Shown piece after piece: positions 1-9,235 of a DNA stretch of 64,000 bases (position 1 is its first letter; every line of letters starts with the position of its first letter). The DNA comes from Chryseobacterium piscicola (lineage in GTDB: Bacteria > Bacteroidota > Bacteroidia > Flavobacteriales > Weeksellaceae). A program made the translations under genes and the position numbers. The notes below the pieces were generated by a model, which was not told where the DNA came from, ran no database searches, and saw nothing but the letters and a program-made list of their open reading frames with translations. Where the stretch lies: assembly GCF_900156685.1 (NCBI RefSeq), contig NZ_FTOJ01000002.1:124001-188000 (forward strand), given 5' to 3'.

Positions 1-45
1 GAAGTTGTTGCGAAGTGCAAGATAATTGATGAGATATTTAATTAA
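1..45 (+). CDS. C-terminal end of an upstream gene (partial)
   Basis: Only one of the three plus frames stays open from the window edge to a stop at 43-45. It gives 14 residues ending in IIDEIFN. A strong hairpin terminator follows 16 bp later, which supports a gene end here. The product cannot be identified from so little sequence. Confidence 0.4.
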   Translation, partial: EVVAKCKIIDEIFN

Positions 46-61
46 AATATTTAAATAATAC

Positions 62-92
62 AAAAGAGAATGCAAAAGTGTTCTCTTTTTTG
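62..92 (+). terminator. Rho-independent terminator
   Basis: A perfect 9-bp stem (AAAAGAGAA at 62-70 with TTCTCTTTT at 81-89) and a 10-base loop are followed by a T-rich tract. It closes the gene entering from the left edge and separates it from the lipoamide dehydrogenase gene. Confidence 0.8.
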
Positions 93-199
93 TTTTTAAA
101 TTAAATTTATAAAATTTTTCCAAAGCATCGTTATATCCAATTGTTGAAACACTAAACATCCAATATTTTTCCGTAAATTCGCATAAAAATTTTAAGCTA

Positions 200-1588
200 A
201 TGAATTACGATATTATTGTCATCGGAAGTGGTCCTGGTGGATATGTTACAGCAATCAGAGCGGCACAGTTGGGTTTTAAAACTGCAATTATCGAGAAAGA
301 AAATTTAGGAGGAATCTGCCTTAACTGGGGATGTATTCCAACGAAAGCTTTATTGAAGTCGGCTCAGGTTTTTCATTACATCAATCACGCTGAAGATTAT
401 GGTTTAAACAAAGTGGAAGCTAGTTTTGAGTTTCCAAATGTAATCCAGAGAAGCCGTGGTGTTGCCTCTAAAATGAGCAAAGGAATCGAGTTTTTGATGA
501 AAAAGAACAAAATTGATGTAATTCTTGGCACAGCTAAAGTTCAGAAGGGTAAAAAAGTTTCTGTAACTGATAAAGAAGGTAAAGTAACTGAATACACAGG
601 AACTCACATTATCTTGGCTACAGGAGCGCGTTCTAGAGAATTGCCAAACTTACCACAAGACGGTAAAAAAGTAATAGGATATAGACAGGCATTGTCTCTT
701 CCTGAGCAACCAAAATCTATGATTGTTGTAGGTTCTGGAGCTATAGGAGTAGAATTTGCTGATTTCTATAACACAATGGGTACGAAAGTAACAGTAGTTG
801 AATTCTTACCAAACATTGTTCCTGTGGAAGATGAAGAAATCTCAAAACACTTGGAGAAATCTTTGAAAAAAACAGGGATCGAGATCATGACCAACGCATC
901 TGTTGAAAGCGTAGACACAAGCGGAAACGGTGTGAAAGCGACTGTAAAAACAGCAAAAGGAAATATCGTTCTTGAAGCTGATATCTTGTTATCTGCTGTC
1001 GGTATTGCTGCAAATATCGAGAACATTGGTCTTGAAGAAGTGGGCATACAGACAGATAAAGGTAGAGTTCTGGTAAACGAATGGTACGAAACTTCAGTTC
1101 CTGGTTACTACGCAATCGGCGATATCATCCCTACTCAGGCTTTGGCGCACGTTGCTTCTGCAGAAGGAATTACTTGTGTAGAAAAAATCAAAGGAATGCA
1201 CGTTGAGAAAATCGACTATGGGAATATTCCGGGATGTACTTACTGTCACCCTGAGGTAGCTTCTGTTGGTCTTACAGAAAAGCAGGCTAAAGAAAAAGGG
1301 TACGAAATCAAAGTGGGTAAATTCCCTCTTTCTGCAAGTGGAAAAGCGACTGCCAACGGAAATACAGACGGTTTCATCAAAGTAATTTTCGATGCTAAAT
1401 ATGGCGAATGGTTAGGTTGCCACATGATTGGTGAGGGCGTTACCGATATGGTTGCTGAAGCCGTTGTTGCAAGAAAACTGGAAACTACAGGTCATGAAAT
1501 CATCAAATCTATTCACCCGCATCCAACAGTTTCTGAAGCGATTATGGAAGCTGCAGCCGCTGCTTACGGTGAAGTGATTCATATTTAA
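200..1588 (+). CDS. lpdA: Dihydrolipoyl dehydrogenase (E3 subunit)
   Basis: This 462-residue flavoprotein reoxidises dihydrolipoamide of 2-oxoacid dehydrogenase or glycine-cleavage complexes in the cytoplasm and passes electrons to NAD+. Residues 9-14 form the FAD-binding GSGPGG. The redox disulfide is C40/C45 in GGICLNWGC. A second GxGxxG (VVGSGAIGVEF) near residue 177 binds NAD. The C-terminal HPHPTVSEA (His about 441) is the catalytic base of the family. Length is normal and the frame is intact. It stands alone between two terminators, so it is probably monocistronic. Many Bacteroidota carry more than one lpd paralogue, and the sequence does not show which complex this one serves. Confidence 0.95.
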   Translation: MNYDIIVIGSGPGGYVTAIRAAQLGFKTAIIEKENLGGICLNWGCIPTKALLKSAQVFHYINHAEDYGLNKVEASFEFPNVIQRSRGVASKMSKGIEFLMKKNKIDVILGTAKVQKGKKVSVTDKEGKVTEYTGTHIILATGARSRELPNLPQDGKKVIGYRQALSLPEQPKSMIVVGSGAIGVEFADFYNTMGTKVTVVEFLPNIVPVEDEEISKHLEKSLKKTGIEIMTNASVESVDTSGNGVKATVKTAKGNIVLEADILLSAVGIAANIENIGLEEVGIQTDKGRVLVNEWYETSVPGYYAIGDIIPTQALAHVASAEGITCVEKIKGMHVEKIDYGNIPGCTYCHPEVASVGLTEKQAKEKGYEIKVGKFPLSASGKATANGNTDGFIKVIFDAKYGEWLGCHMIGEGVTDMVAEAVVARKLETTGHEIIKSIHPHPTVSEAIMEAAAAAYGEVIHI

Positions 1589-1613
1589 TTTTAAATCATT
1601 TATTTAAATATAG

Positions 1614-1645
1614 AAACCACAGATTCGTCTGTGGTTTTTCTTTTT
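1614..1645 (+). terminator. Terminator of lpdA
   Basis: A 10-bp perfect stem (AAACCACAGA / TCTGTGGTTT) closes a TTCG tetraloop and is followed by a T-rich run. It lies 26 bp after the lpdA stop. Confidence 0.85.
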
Positions 1646-1879
1646 TACCGAAATGTTTTTTTGGGATATTCATCAATATACTCTAATCAAAAAGTCTTTG
1701 TGGTCTTGGTAAAGTGTCAAAGCCTTTATGAGCTTTAAAAACGGTTAGATAGGAAAAAAAACTCTGTGTGCTCTGTGTTCAAATTATGTATGATAATTAA
1801 ATTTTTTTCTTACGTTATATTTTATTTCAGTTATTTTCTTAATTTTATTCGGTAAATAAACTACAAATTAGAATAAATT

Positions 1880-2494
1880 ATGTTTAAAAAATTAGCTGCT
1901 GAAGCTTTAGGATTGGGAGATATAGGTAAAATTATCCCGGCTCAGGATTATGACAAAGTAGACTCTGATGATTATATTTTGTCTGAGGATAACGAGAAAA
2001 TTTTCTTTTTAATAAAATCTAGAAGAGACGAATATTGCTTTACCAACCGAGCCTTGATTCACATCGACGGTGCAAGTGCGATTGACAGAAAAAGAATTTT
2101 GAGAAGATATGAATACTATCAGTTTCCTTTTTCAAATGTAACCTTACAAACTGCCGGAACCATCGATTTGGATGCAGAAATTTCATTTAATATCGGGGCT
2201 GTACCCTTAATGATAAGCGTTGCCAAAGCTCAGATTGATCAGTTGAAAGACTTATACAAAGCACTTTTGGCGATTCAGCAGGAAGTTCATCACAATCATT
2301 CATTGCTGAATTTTTCCAATGACAGTATTTTGAAAGCCATTGGAAGTGTAGCTTCAGGAAAACAGGAAAATGTTTCTAAAAGTCAGGAACTAAAGGCTAT
2401 CAACGAATATATTTTCGCATGGAACACCAACAGTTTCGACCGATACACTCAGAAAGATTTTTCTAAAATTTTTGAGAAGTATATTAATAATTAA
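1880..2494 (+). CDS. PH-domain protein of the bacterial YvbH-like type
   Basis: This 204-residue soluble protein has no signal peptide. Residues 30-130 read as a bacterial pleckstrin-homology-like beta domain (DDYILSEDNEKIFFLIKSRRDEYCFTN, then a run ending in ISFNIGAVPLMISVAK). A helical tail (about 130-204) resembles the YvbH-type oligomerisation extension. Family members are mostly uncharacterised, so no substrate or partner can be given. The ATG follows an AT-rich leader without a clear -7 box. A hairpin terminator lies 24 bp after the stop. Family assignment rests on fold-pattern recognition and is moderately secure. Confidence 0.75.
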   Translation: MFKKLAAEALGLGDIGKIIPAQDYDKVDSDDYILSEDNEKIFFLIKSRRDEYCFTNRALIHIDGASAIDRKRILRRYEYYQFPFSNVTLQTAGTIDLDAEISFNIGAVPLMISVAKAQIDQLKDLYKALLAIQQEVHHNHSLLNFSNDSILKAIGSVASGKQENVSKSQELKAINEYIFAWNTNSFDRYTQKDFSKIFEKYINN

Positions 2495-2518
2495 AGTTTC
2501 GAGTCTACATTATAAACT

Positions 2519-2548
2519 AAACCACGGACATTGTTCGTGGTTTTTTTG
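2519..2548 (+). terminator. Terminator between convergent genes
   Basis: AAACCACG at 2519-2526 pairs with CGTGGTTT at 2536-2543, followed by a T run. It ends the PH-domain gene. Adenine deaminase approaches from the other strand. Confidence 0.75.
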
Positions 2549-2684
2549 TGAAATTTCAGAAAAAGCGTGTGGAAATTCTCATAATAAACTATTGGAAAAA
2601 ATATTTTTTTATAAACTTATAAAACACTTTTAATAGATTTATTTTCTGTTTTTAGTGTTTGGATATGAATGAATAAGCTAAAAA

Positions 2685-4313
2685 TCACTTCACAAAAACA
2701 TCTGTAAACTCAAAAGTTCCACCATTAAACAAACCTTTATCGCTCAGTTTCAGTTCCGGAATAACCAAAAGTGCCATGAATGATAAACTCATGTAAGGTG
2801 CTCTCAGCTTACTTCCGAGTTCTTTTGCGCGTCGGTCTAGTTTGATGTATGAAGCAGCCACTTCTTCAGCGGGAAGATGGGTCATAATTCCTGCAATGGG
2901 TAATTCTAAAACCAATTCTTCAGTTGATGTGGCAAGAGAAATTCCGCCTTTTGCTTTGATGATGGCGTTTACAGCTTTGCAAATGTCATCGTCATTTGTT
3001 CCTACAACCACAATATTGTGACAATCATGGGCAACACATGATGCAATAGCGCCACTTTTTAGACCAAAATTTTTAATAAAAGCGGTTGCAACTGATGCGT
3101 CATTATAGCGGTTTACAACAGCAATTTTCAAAATATCTTCATCAATATTAGATTCTGCTAAACCGTTTATTACTAAAGATTTCGATTGTATTTCATGTGT
3201 AATGAGCTGTCCGTCTAGAGCTTCTATCACACGAATGGTGTCGCTTTCATTTTTAATTTTAAAATCGGAAGGCTGCTTTAAATTGCAATTAAAATTATTT
3301 ACAATAGGAGCTTCCACTGATTGAATTAATGATTCTCCATTCTCGGCAACCAAATCGCCTTTGATGTAAGTTTTTAAGATATTAAAATCTTCTACATTAT
3401 CTATTTCAATAAAATCTGCATTGTCGCCCACTTGTAATAAACCGATGGGTAAATTGTAATGTTGAATTGCGTTGTAAGATGCTGTACGAAGGACGTCGTA
3501 TAAATAGTTACCAGCTTTCAAAGCGCGTTTTACGTGATCGTTGATGTGAGATTCAATTAAATTATCGGGATGCTTGTCATCGCAGCAAAACATAATCTGC
3601 TCAGGAAATTCTTTCAGTAATGGAATTAAAGTTTCAAAATTTTTGGCAGCACTACCTTCTCTGATCATTATTTTTACACCATGTTTCAGTTTTTCTAAAG
3701 CTTCGGTGTAACCAAAACATTCATGGTCTGTGGTAATTCCTGCATTGAAGTAGGTTTTCATTACGTCACCCATGAGTCCGGGAGCATGACCATCAATTGG
3801 TTTATTGTGTTTTTTGGCAGAGGCTATTTTCTTTAAAACTTCTTCATCGTTATAAATTACACCCGGAAAATTCATCATTTCAGCCAAATAAACAATCTCT
3901 TTTCTGCTCAATAATTGGTTAATACCATCAGAATCTATTACAGCTCCTGCAGTTTCAAAATTTGTTGCAGGAACGCAGGATGGAGCACCAAAATAAAAGT
4001 GAAAAGGAACTTTCTGAGCATTTTCAATCATATAATCCACGCCGGGAATGCCCAGAACATTGGCGATCTCATGTGGATCGGAAATAGTTCCTACCGTTCC
4101 GTGTTTTACGGCTATACGGGCAAACTCTGAAGGAACGAGCATGCTGCTTTCAATGTGAACGTGCGCGTCGATAAAGCCTGGTAAAATAAAAGTGTTTGGT
4201 GTTTCCTCAATTCTATTTATTGAATGGATTTTGTTGTTTACGATTGATACTTCTGCAGGATACGTTTCTCTTGAGATAATATCTATTAAATTTGCTTTAA
4301 CTGTAAATTCCAT
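2685..4313 (-). CDS. ade: Adenine deaminase
   Basis: This 542-residue member of the amidohydrolase superfamily converts adenine to hypoxanthine and ammonia for purine salvage. PGFIDAHVHIESS (metal ligands H51 and H53) is the strand-1 metal motif. TISDPHEIANVLG follows directly, and the C-terminal region holds the family's VGTNDDD and GGISLA segments. Length matches bacterial Ade (about 540-600). No signal peptide is present. It is a single gene, with a short AT-rich leader upstream and a convergent neighbour downstream. purB and purL lie elsewhere in this window but not in the same operon. Confidence 0.93.
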   Translation of the reverse strand: MEFTVKANLIDIISRETYPAEVSIVNNKIHSINRIEETPNTFILPGFIDAHVHIESSMLVPSEFARIAVKHGTVGTISDPHEIANVLGIPGVDYMIENAQKVPFHFYFGAPSCVPATNFETAGAVIDSDGINQLLSRKEIVYLAEMMNFPGVIYNDEEVLKKIASAKKHNKPIDGHAPGLMGDVMKTYFNAGITTDHECFGYTEALEKLKHGVKIMIREGSAAKNFETLIPLLKEFPEQIMFCCDDKHPDNLIESHINDHVKRALKAGNYLYDVLRTASYNAIQHYNLPIGLLQVGDNADFIEIDNVEDFNILKTYIKGDLVAENGESLIQSVEAPIVNNFNCNLKQPSDFKIKNESDTIRVIEALDGQLITHEIQSKSLVINGLAESNIDEDILKIAVVNRYNDASVATAFIKNFGLKSGAIASCVAHDCHNIVVVGTNDDDICKAVNAIIKAKGGISLATSTEELVLELPIAGIMTHLPAEEVAASYIKLDRRAKELGSKLRAPYMSLSFMALLVIPELKLSDKGLFNGGTFEFTDVFVK

Positions 4314-4414
4314 TTTTGGTGATTAAAATAAATAATTGCTAATCGTGAAATTAGGAATTATAATTGGATTTTACTCTAAATTAAATTTTGAATATTGGTG
4401 ATTTAAGAATTAAA

Positions 4415-5710
4415 TTATTTCAAATACAACTTCATTCTCGCTTCATATTCCGGTTTTACTTTAATGAATTTCCAGATCTTTTTATCATCCGGATTGCTGA
4501 TCCGAAAATAAATAATCTTATCGGCTGAGTATTTAAAGTAAGGGTGGTTTTTCAACCAATCTTCAGGTGCTTCTGCAAGTGAATATTTCTGTACCTTGGA
4601 AACATCAAGAGGAGCTGAGTTGACCAGCTTTTGTGTCAATTCCTTATCAATATTATAAGTATCTAAAATTTGTTCTTTCGTGACAAATCCTCCCAGTTTT
4701 TTTCTGAAACCAACAAGTGAACCAGCCGCTTTTTCATCAAAACCATATTCTATAAGTTGCTTAAATGTGATTGAATTTAAATCTATTTTAGAAAAATCTG
4801 TTGCATTGTTTTCAGAATTTTTTGTCGCAGAAGGTTTTACGTTTATAATTCTGATGAAAGGTTTCATTTCATTAAACTTATCCTCATTAATTACAAAGCA
4901 AGCCTTTATGTCTTCAAGGTTTTTAAAACTTCCTTTTAAATTTCTTTCCTTATAGTTAACAATCACGTTCGCTTGCTTTTCAGAAAAACCCAAGTTTTGC
5001 CAGCCTTCACGATCCAATGCGTTTGGATCAAATGGTTTATAATTTATTTTTTCTCTAACTGTATCTCTTTTAAACCTATTTTTAACAAAGTTTTCAGGAG
5101 TTTTTGCTGGAAGAATAAGATAAGGCTCCAGTTTTTTGTAATTTTCGTCGCTGATGATAAAGCATTCGCTGAATTTCTCTTTGCTCACAAAACTTCCTCC
5201 CAGAAATTTTTTATATTTTAAAATTGCTTCCGCCTGTTTTTCAGAAAAACCCATATTCTCCCAATGGGATTGAGAGTAATGATTAGGATTGAATTTTCCG
5301 GCAATAGTAAGTTCTTTTTTGTTAAATTTTGCGTTTTCAAACTTCAGTGATTCTCCTGATTTACTGGTTTCGGGAAGCAGTAGGAAAGGGGCAATCTCAT
5401 TGAATTTTTCTTCTGAAATTGAATAACATTTCTTCAGTTGTTCTTTAGAAATAAATCTTCCACCCACAATTTTTTTATACTTTAAAATAGTAGCAGACTG
5501 CTTGTCTGAAAATCCTAATTTTTGCCATTGATCGGCAGAAAGTTCATTAGGATCAAATTCTGAAAGTGACATTGTAGCCAAAGTTTCAGTTTCAAAATGC
5601 AGTGCAGGGAATTTATTTTCTCTGGTATTGGCGTACTTACTGTACATAAAAAGTACTGCCAAAAGCATTGCAAGAATTGCAGTTTTTTTATAATAATTAT
5701 TTCTCATCAT
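4415..5710 (-). CDS. Membrane-anchored protein with tandem helix-hairpin-helix repeats (ComEA-like)
   Basis: This 431-residue protein has an N-terminal hydrophobic anchor (about residues 10-26) and then at least four copies of a roughly 60-residue unit. Each unit reads like W-x-x-L/M-GFS-x-K-Q, a KYKK, GG-x-F-x-(S/T)KE and a C-(F/Y)-x-I segment. Copies begin near residues 54, 137, 228 and 316, with a degenerate fifth at the C-terminus. The unit matches the helix-hairpin-helix fold used by ComEA for non-specific DNA binding. A role in holding DNA at the inner membrane or in the periplasm is inferred. A -7 box (TATATTTG on the minus strand, 5766-5773) sits upstream. The first two codons are both ATG. 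Confidence 0.75.
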   Translation of the reverse strand: MMRNNYYKKTAILAMLLAVLFMYSKYANTRENKFPALHFETETLATMSLSEFDPNELSADQWQKLGFSDKQSATILKYKKIVGGRFISKEQLKKCYSISEEKFNEIAPFLLLPETSKSGESLKFENAKFNKKELTIAGKFNPNHYSQSHWENMGFSEKQAEAILKYKKFLGGSFVSKEKFSECFIISDENYKKLEPYLILPAKTPENFVKNRFKRDTVREKINYKPFDPNALDREGWQNLGFSEKQANVIVNYKERNLKGSFKNLEDIKACFVINEDKFNEMKPFIRIINVKPSATKNSENNATDFSKIDLNSITFKQLIEYGFDEKAAGSLVGFRKKLGGFVTKEQILDTYNIDKELTQKLVNSAPLDVSKVQKYSLAEAPEDWLKNHPYFKYSADKIIYFRISNPDDKKIWKFIKVKPEYEARMKLYLK

Positions 5711-6197
5711 TTAATAAAATTAAGAATATTTTAAATTAAAAAATGCATTTATTATGATTTATTTTCAAATATAGGGTTGTTTTATTCTTAAGACATTTAG
5801 TAATTCAGATTTCAAAAATTCCAAAAGTTTGTATTGTTTTGTCATTATCCTGAATTATAAAAAATTTAGAATTAGTTTTTGATAAAGATTTGCCAGCAAA
5901 ATTAATAACTGTAGAATCGCTAATTAAATCCGATGTATCTCTGTGTAGAAAAAAATAGATATTTTTAAAACTTTTCCAATGATGAGAAATGAATGTTAAC
6001 CACTCATTTTTAATGCAAAGTTTTATTTATTTATTCTTTAGGGGAATAAATTTTTTGGTTTAGATGTGGCAAATAAGTAAAGTTGTTTCTTAATGAATCA
6101 CTTTGATTAAGAATAGAATACAACGCAATAAATAATAAAAAAACAAAATTTATGGATGCTTTTTTATATTCCTATTGTTTAGTAACATATCAAAAGA
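5711..6197. other. Intergenic region, 487 bp
   Basis: It holds the -7 promoter box of the helix-hairpin-helix gene at 5766-5773 (minus strand). A start-less open frame of about 73 codons runs on the minus strand at 5805-6026. It matches nothing recognisable and is within chance expectation for DNA this AT-rich. No RNA gene or repeat was seen. Confidence 0.5.
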
Positions 6198-6542
6198 CTA
6201 TTCTTTTTCATTTAATGTAAGAGAATCTTTTAGCTTTAGAAGTTCTGCTTTTACAAACTCGAGACGATCAATCAGGGTAACGGTTTCAGAAATTTTAGAA
6301 TTGGTTGTTAATGCAATTTTGGCTCCGTCAAGCGTGTAGCCTTTCTCTTTTACCAGGTGATAGATAATTTGGAGGTTTTTGATGTCTTCCGGAGTGAAGT
6401 ATCGGTTTCCTTTTTTATTTTTTTTAGGTTTAATAATAGGGAATTCTTGCTCCCAATATCTTATCAATGAAGTGTTTACATTAAATGCTTTGGCGACTTC
6501 GCCGATAGAGTAGTAGAGTTTATCTGGTAGATTGAGCTTCAT
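6198..6542 (-). CDS. MerR-family transcriptional regulator
   Basis: This 114-residue protein has a MerR-type winged helix at residues 9-78 (YYSIGEVAKAFNVNTSLIRYWE, then RYFTPEDIKNL). A short coiled-coil tail is predicted to dimerise it. No Cys-rich or drug-binding effector domain is present, so it is a minimal member of the type common in Bacteroidota and its signal is unknown. A -7 box TACCTTTG lies at 6562-6569 on the minus strand. It is transcribed divergently from the AraC-type gene. Confidence 0.88.
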   Translation of the reverse strand: MKLNLPDKLYYSIGEVAKAFNVNTSLIRYWEQEFPIIKPKKNKKGNRYFTPEDIKNLQIIYHLVKEKGYTLDGAKIALTTNSKISETVTLIDRLEFVKAELLKLKDSLTLNEKE

Positions 6543-6561
6543 TGTAGTGATCCTGAAAATT

Positions 6562-6569
6562 CAAAGGTA
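6562..6569 (-). promoter_or_regulatory. -7 promoter box of the merR-type gene
   Basis: The minus strand reads TACCTTTG, an exact match to the Bacteroidota sigma-ABfr -7 consensus TAnnTTTG, 19 bp before the start codon. Confidence 0.6.
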
Positions 6570-6600
6570 ATTATTTTTTAAGCTAGGGTACAAATACACG

Positions 6601-6631
6601 TTGTAAAATGTTCAGTTTAAATGTATTTTTG
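6601..6631 (+). promoter_or_regulatory. Promoter of the araC-type gene
   Basis: A -33 TTG at 6601-6603 and a -7 TATTTTTG at 6624-6631 are separated by 20 bp, the usual spacing of Bacteroidota promoters. The promoter overlaps the first in-frame ATG (6608). This argues that translation starts at the downstream ATG at 6659. Confidence 0.65.
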
Positions 6632-6658
6632 TTTTCTTTCACACTTAATAAAATCAGG

Positions 6659-7537
6659 ATGAATTCTATTTCGGTATTGCATATTACTCTTTTCCAGTCA
6701 GAGAAAAACGCGCCAGATTTTTATTTTAATACTTTAAGAAATCATTTAGTTTCAAGCCATAAGCATATTGAGAAGCCGCATCGTCATGATTTTTATGTTA
6801 CAGTTATATTTACAAAAGGGCAAGGAATTCATGAGATAGATTTTCAAAAATATGAAGTTTCTGAAGGGAGTTTGTTTTTTCTTTCACCGGGGCAAGTGCA
6901 CAGTTGGGAACTTTCTGCGGATACTGATGGGTATATTTTCTTTTTTTCTCAACTTTATTATGAGATGCATTATGTGAATCAAAAATTAAAAAACTTTCCA
7001 TTCTTCAATTCACCAAGCTTTCCTAGGAAGCTTCAGGTACATTCGGAAGAGTTGGAACACATGATTCATCTTTTTAAAGCAATTGAAAACGAGCATTTGT
7101 CTAAAAATATGATGAAACATGGCTATATTCTTTCATTGATTACCCAAATTTATATTCATTCGGTGAGAGGTTTTTCTAAAAATGATAATGAAGCTCCGGT
7201 TGCCGGTATGTCTTATTTTAAACATTACCAAAATTTTGAAAATTTATTGGAAGAGTTTTTTGCATCACAGAAATCTATTTCTTATTACGCTTCAATGATG
7301 AATATTTCACCAAAACATCTGAATAGAATTACACAGACCGTGATGCAAAAAACGGCTTCCGAGATTATTACTGAAAGAGTAATTTTAGAAGCCAAAAGAA
7401 TGCTCATTTATCTCGATGAAAGTTTGGTGGAAATAGCATTCAGGTTAGGTTACGAAGAGTATTCTTATTTTGCAAGAGTTTTCCGTAAAAATACTGCCAT
7501 TACACCCTCTCAATTTATTAAAAATTATAAAAATTAA
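6659..7537 (+). CDS. AraC-family transcriptional regulator
   Basis: This 292-residue regulator has an N-terminal cupin-like sensor (HIEKPHRHDFYVTVIFTKG, later LSPGQVHSW) and a C-terminal AraC/XylS double helix-turn-helix (about 190-290, ending in the signature EEYSYFARVFRKNTAITPSQF). An upstream ATG at 6608 would add 17 residues, but a promoter lies there, so the start at 6659 is preferred. Its stop is 3 bp from the end of convergent ccoG. The inducer is unknown. The histidine-rich cupin suggests a small-molecule or metal ligand, which is inference only. Confidence 0.88.
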   Translation: MNSISVLHITLFQSEKNAPDFYFNTLRNHLVSSHKHIEKPHRHDFYVTVIFTKGQGIHEIDFQKYEVSEGSLFFLSPGQVHSWELSADTDGYIFFFSQLYYEMHYVNQKLKNFPFFNSPSFPRKLQVHSEELEHMIHLFKAIENEHLSKNMMKHGYILSLITQIYIHSVRGFSKNDNEAPVAGMSYFKHYQNFENLLEEFFASQKSISYYASMMNISPKHLNRITQTVMQKTASEIITERVILEAKRMLIYLDESLVEIAFRLGYEEYSYFARVFRKNTAITPSQFIKNYKN

Positions 7538-7540
7538 GTT

Positions 7541-8983
7541 TTATAGTAAAAGTTTAAACGGTCCTTCAAACGTTGTTTCGTAAGTGTCTAAAATCTCTCC
7601 TTTATCATTTATTACAGCAATGGTAATGTTTTTTTTGGAAAATTCAACGTCTTTTTCTGGGAAAGAAATACTAATAGAACCTTTCAAAATTTCATCTCCT
7701 TTTAAAATAATTTTGCTTGAGCTAGAAGAAATAACTTCGGCATTTTTAGGATAAAGTACTTGTATAGAAACTACTTTCTTTTCATTAGTTTTATTCAGGA
7801 AAGTATACGTAAAATTGTTGACGATTTTTCCATCTCTAAAGAAAAACGTTGATCCTGCAGGTTTAATAAACTTTGCCTCCATAGAACCTCTGTCATTTAA
7901 TAGATAGCCTAAAAAACCGATAAGTAATCCTAAGAAAATAGTGGTAATAAGCATTCTTGAGGTAATACCAGTTTTTTTTCCTGTTTCAATTTCTGTTTCT
8001 GTGGCGTAGCGTACCAATCCGGTTGGCAAACCTACTTTTGTCATTACTTCATCGCAGGCATCAATGCAGGCAGTACAGTTGATGCATTCTAGCTGCTGAC
8101 CGTTTCGGATGTCAATTCCTGTAGGGCAAACCACTACACATTGTCCGCAGTCGATACAGTCTCCTTTTGATACAGCTTTTCGGTTTTCCCCGTTTCTCCA
8201 CTTTGCTCTGTTTTCTCCTCTTTTTGTATCGTAATAAACATTGATGGTTTGCTTGTCTATCAAAACGCCTTGTAATCTTCCGTACGGACAAATCAAGGTG
8301 CAAACCTGCTCACGTAACCAAGCGAAAACAAAATAAAAAACCAAAGAGAAAGAAAGCATCGAAGTAAAATGTATGGAATGTTCTAATGGGCCTTCTTTCA
8401 TAATGCGAAATAAATTTTCATAGCCTACGATGTACAAAAACATGAAATGAGCAATAATGACCGAAATCATAAAGAAAACAGACCATTTTAAAACTCTTTT
8501 TTTGATCTTTTCATAATCCCAATTTTGTTTGTCGAGTTTCATCTGTTTGTTTCGGTCACCTTCGATAAGATATTCAATTTTACGGAAAACCATTTCCATA
8601 AAAATGGTTTGCGGACACAGCCATCCACAAAATATTCTTCCGAAAACTACGGTGAAGATCATCACAAAAATTACAGAAATCACTGCACCCAAAGCTAAAA
8701 TAAAGAAATCTTGTAGATAAAATGATTGCCCTAAAATAAAAAACTTCCTGTCTAGAAGATTAATGAGGAGAACAGGATTGTTATTAATTTTTAAAAAAGG
8801 TATTGTGAAAAATAAAGCCAATAGTATATAGCTTGTGTAATCTCTATAATTGGTGAATTTCCCTTTAGGTTTTCTCGGGAAAACCCATTTTCTTTTTCCG
8901 GAATCATCCATTGTTCCTACAGAATCTCTGTACGCTTCGCCATCACTTCCTGGGATTTTTATGTTGCCATGCTGAATACTCAT
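7541..8983 (-). CDS. ccoG: Cytochrome c oxidase accessory protein CcoG (FixG/RdxA)
   Basis: This 480-residue membrane protein belongs to the family that reduces copper for assembly of cbb3-type cytochrome oxidase. Several TM segments fall in the first 240 residues and near 345-365. CGWLCPQ (C119, C123) and LICPYG lie in the membrane part. Two 4Fe-4S cluster motifs near residues 275-315 (CIDCGQCVVVCPTG and CINCTACIDACD) follow. An Ig-like C-terminal domain (about 370-480) completes the FixG architecture. Length is typical. The cbb3 structural genes are not in this window. No clear promoter box was found upstream. Confidence 0.93.
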   Translation of the reverse strand: MSIQHGNIKIPGSDGEAYRDSVGTMDDSGKRKWVFPRKPKGKFTNYRDYTSYILLALFFTIPFLKINNNPVLLINLLDRKFFILGQSFYLQDFFILALGAVISVIFVMIFTVVFGRIFCGWLCPQTIFMEMVFRKIEYLIEGDRNKQMKLDKQNWDYEKIKKRVLKWSVFFMISVIIAHFMFLYIVGYENLFRIMKEGPLEHSIHFTSMLSFSLVFYFVFAWLREQVCTLICPYGRLQGVLIDKQTINVYYDTKRGENRAKWRNGENRKAVSKGDCIDCGQCVVVCPTGIDIRNGQQLECINCTACIDACDEVMTKVGLPTGLVRYATETEIETGKKTGITSRMLITTIFLGLLIGFLGYLLNDRGSMEAKFIKPAGSTFFFRDGKIVNNFTYTFLNKTNEKKVVSIQVLYPKNAEVISSSSSKIILKGDEILKGSISISFPEKDVEFSKKNITIAVINDKGEILDTYETTFEGPFKLLL

Positions 8984-9235
8984 CGTTGAATTTTATTTAA
9001 TTAAAAGTATTTTTGGAGGATAATCAATTGTTTTTTAAATAATTTTATTATCATTTTTACTTATTAAAACTTTATGCAAAGCTGCTGAATATTCGGTTTG
9101 ATAAATAATATTAAATACTTACATAATAGGATAAAAAAGACATTGTTTATATTTTACTTAAATTGAATAATTGATAATTTAAAATTGGATGACTTTTTTA
9201 CAAGTTGTAAATTGTAACCATTAAATTTTAGAAGA

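Noticed and set aside
5805..6026. Minus-strand open frame of about 73 codons
   Set aside because: It has no start codon and no recognisable motif. Open frames of this length are expected a few times by chance in this amount of AT-rich intergenic DNA.
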